From Acidobacteriota bacterium (lineage in GTDB: Bacteria > Acidobacteriota > Blastocatellia > Pyrinomonadales > Pyrinomonadaceae), in NCBI GenBank assembly GCA_019639115.1, contig JAHBSM010000009.1:110964-174963 (forward strand): DNA of 64,000 bases, in the 5' to 3' direction. The notes below the pieces were generated by a model, which saw only the letters and a program-made list of their open reading frames with translations, was not told the DNA's origin and ran no database searches. The translations under genes were made by a program, and so were the position numbers. Shown one piece after another: positions 60,282 to 64,000 of this stretch (within the stretch, counting starts at the first letter, position 1; each line of letters begins with the position of its first letter).

Positions 60282-63119
60282 TTATCCGGGCAGGTTCATC
60301 CGCCGCAGTAGATCTTTGAATCGCGGGTCGTCGCGGAGCGGATCATATTCATACGCCGTTCCGATATATCTGAGCAGAAGGTCGCGCTCGATAAATGCGC
60401 GTTCGAGCAGCCGCATCGCCTCGTCCTTTTTGCCGAGTTCGGTATATATCACTGCCATCAATGCCGGCGACCGGTATCCTGACATTCCGTTCATCCGATC
60501 GAGGAGCCTCACGGCTTCGCCTCGTTTGTCGGGCATGCAAGCGTAGGCCGCCGCAAGATAGACCAGCGGCTGGCTATATTTTCTCTCGCCGCCGAATTCG
60601 TCTGCCGCCTTCTGATAATACTCCGCAGCGTCCCGATAAAGACCTTTGCCCGCGTAGGCGTAGCCCAGAGCGATAGGCTGAATGTCTCTGCCGGGTTCGA
60701 CGGCCTTCGCGTCCTGATATGCCTTCAGAGCCTCGTCAAATTTCCGCCCCGCGGCCAGTATCGCCCCTTTCCACAGAAATGCGGCATAGCGGTTGAGCGG
60801 GTCGCGCGACGCCTGTTGGTCGAGCTGGTCGAGCGCTTCTTCGCTCCGTCCCATCACTGACAGATAGAGCGCATAGCTGTTGCGGGCGTCGCCCAGGTTT
60901 GGACTCAATTCGATCGCACGGCGGTAGTGTCCCTCTGCGGCCGTCCAATCGTATTCGTATTCGCTGACAGCTCCCATCACAACGTGAGCTTTCGCTAGGC
61001 CGGGATCGATATCGAGAGCCTGCGACGCAGCGGCCTTTGCTTTTGGCATCAGCTTGTGCGGATCATCGTTGCCGTTCGCCCGATACCAATAGATCCATCC
61101 GATCTCGGCAAAGGGCGGTGCGAATCCGGGATCGAGCTCCACGGCTTTCTCAAAATACTCGAGTGCCCTGTCCTGCATATCGGCGGGGCCGCTGTTCAGT
61201 TCCACGAGCCCGGCTAGATAGTATCGATACGCTTCGGAGTTGTCCGTCATCACCGACGCGAGCCGTTTACTCTGGCCCGCCGTCAGCCGTAGCCGCAGCT
61301 TGTCGGCTACAGCCGCGGCGATCTCGCCCTGAATCAAACGCAGGTCGCCCGACCTTCGGCGAAATTCGCCGCCCGCCAGTTGCCGGTCGCCCGCGGCGTC
61401 GAAGATGTCGTATCGTACGACGATTTCGTCGCCCGATCTCGACACGCTCCCCGTCAGCACGGAACCGACGCCGAGGGCAGCCGCCATATCGCGGGCGTCG
61501 AGGCTCGACCCGCGAAACCTGGAACTCGAATTTCGCGAGATAACGCGCAGTTCGGCCAGCTCCGAGAGCCGGTCGATCAACGCATCGCTGATCCCGTCGG
61601 AAATGAACGAATCCGCGGGGTCGCCCGTTCGGTTCTCAAAAGGCAGCACTGCGATCGAATCGATATCCGCTCGGGCACCGCCACCGCGCCCGTTCAGTGC
61701 GACATACATTGCAGCCAGTATTGTTCCGGCCAGCAGGATCGCAGCGATAGAGACCGCGACACTGCGGCCGGCCCGAGTTGTGAATACCTTTGAGATCAAA
61801 GGCGAGATCAACGGTGTCGTCCACGGCGGCGAGGCCGGTATCGGGAACTTTTCGCCGCCCGCCGTCTCTTCGGGCGTGGCCTCGGCCGTGACATAAACCG
61901 GTTCGGCGGTAGCTCTGCCATGAGGCGATCCGTCGTCATTACTTGCCGGAACCAGGGCCGGCGCGTATTGAGATGGAGCCGAACGCCCTAAAATCTGCCT
62001 TCTGACCCTTTCCAGATCCGAACGAAACTCCTCGGCGGTCTGATATCGGCCCTCGGCATCTTTCGACAAAGCCTTTGTCACTATCCACTCGATCTCGCCG
62101 GGCAGTTCGACTGCCGAGTCGGACATCGGCGGCGGTTCCTTTGACAGCACGGAGACAAGCGTGTCGGCCGACGTCTCGCCTGCAAAAGGACGCGTGCCCG
62201 TGATCAACTCATACAGCACAACGCCCACGCTCCACAGATCCGTCCGCGGCCCTACTTCCAGCCCGCGAGCCTGCTCCGGCGACATATAGGCCGCGGTGCC
62301 CATTATCGATCCGGGTCTGGTGCGGTCGAGGGCACGGGTAACGTCCTCCGATCCTGAGGTGTGAGGCCGGTCGGAGCCCGTCCGTCGGCTGAGCTTTGCC
62401 AGTCCGAAGTCCAGCACCTTAACGTACCCATCGCGGCGGATCATAATGTTCTCGGGCTTGATGTCGCGGTGTGTTATGCCCGCATCGTGTGCAGCCGCGA
62501 GAGCCGAGAGCACCTGGATCGCGATATCGAGCACCTTGTCGATCGGCGGTCCGGTCCCTATGAGATGATTAAGCGTGTGCCCGTCAACAAATTCGGCGAT
62601 GAAGAAGACCGTGCTGTCTCCCGTTGCGTCGAATTCATGGATGGTCATTATGTGAGGGTGATTCAGCGCCGAAACGGCCTGTGCCTCGAGAGCAAAGCGC
62701 CTTAGGCTATCTTTGCTGGCGATGAGATCGGCATGAAGTACCTTGAGGGCTACGCTGCGGTCGATCCGCATGTCGTGCGCCAGATAGACCTCGCCCATGC
62801 CGCCCCGCCCGATCAGACGACGTATCTCGTATCGGCCGTTGAGCGTGTCGCCCTCGGCGAATCGCGGCTCGGCGGCCCAGCCATTGCCGGGTCCATCGCC
62901 AGTTTGAAGCTCATCGACAAGGCCTGCGAAATTCTCGACAGCAGACCTTTCGAGAAAACCGTCATCCTCGCCATACGATGCGAGAAGACGCTCGACCTCG
63001 TTCCTTAGCTCTGCGTCGCCGCCGCAGGCATGGCTGAGGAATCTGCTGCGTTCGCCGATCGGATGATCTTGAGCAGAAGAGAATAGGGCTTTGATCTTGT
63101 TCCACTTTTCGGGCGTCAT
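60282..63119 (-). CDS. Transmembrane Ser/Thr protein kinase with periplasmic TolB-like/TPR region
   Basis: A 945-residue protein. An N-terminal helical segment (1-80) of the type found in many acidobacterial kinases is followed by a complete Hanks kinase: GRGGMGEVY at 104-112, ATP Lys126, 'HRDIKPEN' with catalytic Asp219, DFG at 237, 'YMSPEQARG' activation segment end. One TM helix spans about 453-475. Outside are a TolB/FlgO-like domain ('IDSIAVLPFENR', 'ISDGISDALIDRL') and TPRs ending in 'LRDDPRFKDLLRRMNLPG', the same ending as array copies 2 and 3. It phosphorylates Ser/Thr, probably in response to a periplasmic cue. ATG 63119 ('MTPEKWNK') is preferred over TTG 63134. It leads the six-gene operon and is divergent from the sigma factor. 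Confidence 0.93.
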   Translation of the reverse strand: MTPEKWNKIKALFSSAQDHPIGERSRFLSHACGGDAELRNEVERLLASYGEDDGFLERSAVENFAGLVDELQTGDGPGNGWAAEPRFAEGDTLNGRYEIRRLIGRGGMGEVYLAHDMRIDRSVALKVLHADLIASKDSLRRFALEAQAVSALNHPHIMTIHEFDATGDSTVFFIAEFVDGHTLNHLIGTGPPIDKVLDIAIQVLSALAAAHDAGITHRDIKPENIMIRRDGYVKVLDFGLAKLSRRTGSDRPHTSGSEDVTRALDRTRPGSIMGTAAYMSPEQARGLEVGPRTDLWSVGVVLYELITGTRPFAGETSADTLVSVLSKEPPPMSDSAVELPGEIEWIVTKALSKDAEGRYQTAEEFRSDLERVRRQILGRSAPSQYAPALVPASNDDGSPHGRATAEPVYVTAEATPEETAGGEKFPIPASPPWTTPLISPLISKVFTTRAGRSVAVSIAAILLAGTILAAMYVALNGRGGGARADIDSIAVLPFENRTGDPADSFISDGISDALIDRLSELAELRVISRNSSSRFRGSSLDARDMAAALGVGSVLTGSVSRSGDEIVVRYDIFDAAGDRQLAGGEFRRRSGDLRLIQGEIAAAVADKLRLRLTAGQSKRLASVMTDNSEAYRYYLAGLVELNSGPADMQDRALEYFEKAVELDPGFAPPFAEIGWIYWYRANGNDDPHKLMPKAKAAASQALDIDPGLAKAHVVMGAVSEYEYDWTAAEGHYRRAIELSPNLGDARNSYALYLSVMGRSEEALDQLDQQASRDPLNRYAAFLWKGAILAAGRKFDEALKAYQDAKAVEPGRDIQPIALGYAYAGKGLYRDAAEYYQKAADEFGGERKYSQPLVYLAAAYACMPDKRGEAVRLLDRMNGMSGYRSPALMAVIYTELGKKDEAMRLLERAFIERDLLLRYIGTAYEYDPLRDDPRFKDLLRRMNLPG

Positions 63120-63341
63120 TACGTTATTGGCCAAGCAAGAACAAATCGAAATGTGAGGCGGAATTCACACCGAGATTAACAGGAAATACCTCGTATGAAC
63201 AATGCAAATGCGGCCTACGGTGGCCGTCGTTGATCCGTCCCTCCGGTCGCTGTCTCCCGGCCCATGTATCTAAAAGCGGCAGATCACACAAAATGCGCTC
63301 ATTACCGGCAAAAAACTCGGAGCGCAGCCTCCGAATTGCGT

Positions 63342-63347
63342 TACAAT
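63342..63347 (+). promoter_or_regulatory. Possible -10 box of sigma factor gene (leaderless)
   Basis: TACAAT lies only 7 nt before ATG 63355, no convincing -35 (GGAGCG at 17-nt spacing) and no Shine-Dalgarno are seen. If used, transcription would begin at or next to the start codon. Confidence 0.35.
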
Positions 63348-63354
63348 CTGCGAC

Positions 63355-63936
63355 ATGGATAATGAGCAGCCGCACGATCCGCCTGTTACGCTGCTGCTCA
63401 GACGTTGGCAGCAGGGCGACTCAGCGGCTTTTGATGAGGTGATGCGGTTCGTTTACGCGGATCTGCGTCGGCGGGCCCGGGCCTACCTCAGACGCGAACG
63501 CGACGGCCATACGCTGGAACCGACCGGACTGGTCCACGAGGCATTTCTAAAGCTCGTCAACAAACGTGAGATCGAGTGGCATGACCGCGACCATTTCATC
63601 GCAGTCGCGGCCCAGGCGATGCGTCGCATCCTGGTCGATCACGCCCGAACCCGGACACGGGCCAAACGCGGCGGAGCTCGCGAGGATCTGGCTCTCGATG
63701 AACTGCCGGTCGAGGCTTCGGCCGGTGCCCCGGTCGATCTGCTCGCCCTGGATGAAGCTCTCGAAAGGCTTGCGTCATTCGATCCGCGGGCGGCAAAGAT
63801 CGTAGAGCTGAAGTATTTCGGCGGAATGACCCTCGACGAGACCGCCGCGATGTTGGGCGTGTCAGAAGCAACCGTCAAGCGAGAGTGGCAGATAGCAAGA
63901 AGCTGGCTGAGAGATCAGCTTAAGGCTCACGCTTGA
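63355..63936 (+). CDS. ECF-like sigma factor (Sigma70-ECF, TIGR02999-type)
   Basis: A 193-residue protein. Region 2 is '[39 protein letters not shown]', followed by '[16 protein letters not shown]' and '[31 protein letters not shown]'. Region 4 is a helix-turn-helix '[32 protein letters not shown]'. This text is typical of the ECF-like family found in Acidobacteriota and Planctomycetota. No anti-sigma gene is adjacent. The kinase gene starts 235 nt away on the opposite strand, so activation by Ser/Thr phosphorylation is plausible, as known for other kinase-linked ECF factors. Confidence 0.93.
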   Translation: MDNEQPHDPPVTLLLRRWQQGDSAAFDEVMRFVYADLRRRARAYLRRERDGHTLEPTGLVHEAFLKLVNKREIEWHDRDHFIAVAAQAMRRILVDHARTRTRAKRGGAREDLALDELPVEASAGAPVDLLALDEALERLASFDPRAAKIVELKYFGGMTLDETAAMLGVSEATVKREWQIARSWLRDQLKAHA

Positions 63937-63954
63937 GTCCGGGCAAGCGTTCAT

Positions 63955-63973
63955 TAGCGTCCGCCGGACGCTA
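63955..63973. other. 8-bp hairpin downstream of sigma factor gene
   Basis: TAGCGTCC-GCC-GGACGCTA is a perfect inverted repeat 18 nt after the stop. There is no T run; it may be a weak terminator or 3'-end structure. Confidence 0.5.
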
Positions 63974-64000
63974 TGCGGATGACCGAAACTAACAGGAACC

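Overview
The window reads as chromosomal DNA of a Gram-negative, high-GC bacterium, most likely an Acidobacteriota of the Blastocatellia type. This is an inference from gene content: fungalysin-type M36 peptidases, Ser/Thr kinase and TPR proteins sharing one architecture, an ECF-like sigma factor beside a kinase, an ElbD-like ether-lipid polyprotein, a pilMNOPQ set, a TonB receptor with a carboxypeptidase-regulatory domain, and many proteins with an 'AxAQ' signal-peptide end. No rRNA gene is present to settle it.

Left part (1-11000), all on the + strand: the end of a HAD-IB phosphatase, a LarA-like protein, an AT-richer two-gene cassette (ORF6N protein and secreted trypsin-like protease) bracketed by striking palindromes, then a tightly packed operon of a 1473-residue FAR/AMP-ligase/ACP/acyltransferase protein, a GH47 mannosidase and an SDR. 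From 11001 to 14464 on the - strand are a secreted 17-residue-repeat protein, a TMTC/DUF1736-like membrane glycosyltransferase and an APC permease. From 14566 to 19384 on the + strand are a beta-lactamase-fold hydrolase, an S9 peptidase and radA. Then come PilZ and bacilliredoxin genes, tRNA-Pro(CGG), a TonB receptor, queD and a DinG-type helicase.

Middle (26158-41329): two M36 metallopeptidases and a CxxCH-bearing secreted protein all end in the same six-unit FG-GAP module and 'PVPxxYxP' tail. They are followed on the - strand by pilM-N-O-P-Q, the inner-membrane and secretin part of a type IV pilus.

Right part: an ACAD10/11-like acyl-CoA dehydrogenase with a GNAT gene, divergent from an APH-fold kinase (probably hydroxy-fatty-acid catabolism); a reductive pyrimidine-catabolism set (PreA, PreT, beta-ureidopropionase-like amidase, NCS1 permease) that includes a diheme cytochrome but lacks dihydropyrimidinase; and, from 51246 to 63936, the most unusual locus. 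There an ECF-like sigma factor diverges from a Ser/Thr kinase that heads a six-gene operon. The five following genes encode kinase-less membrane proteins with the same 3-Cys ribbon, the same 'EPxTAIL' linker, one TM helix, and a TolB-like/TPR or beta-propeller periplasmic part. I regard this as the best candidate for an undescribed signalling system.
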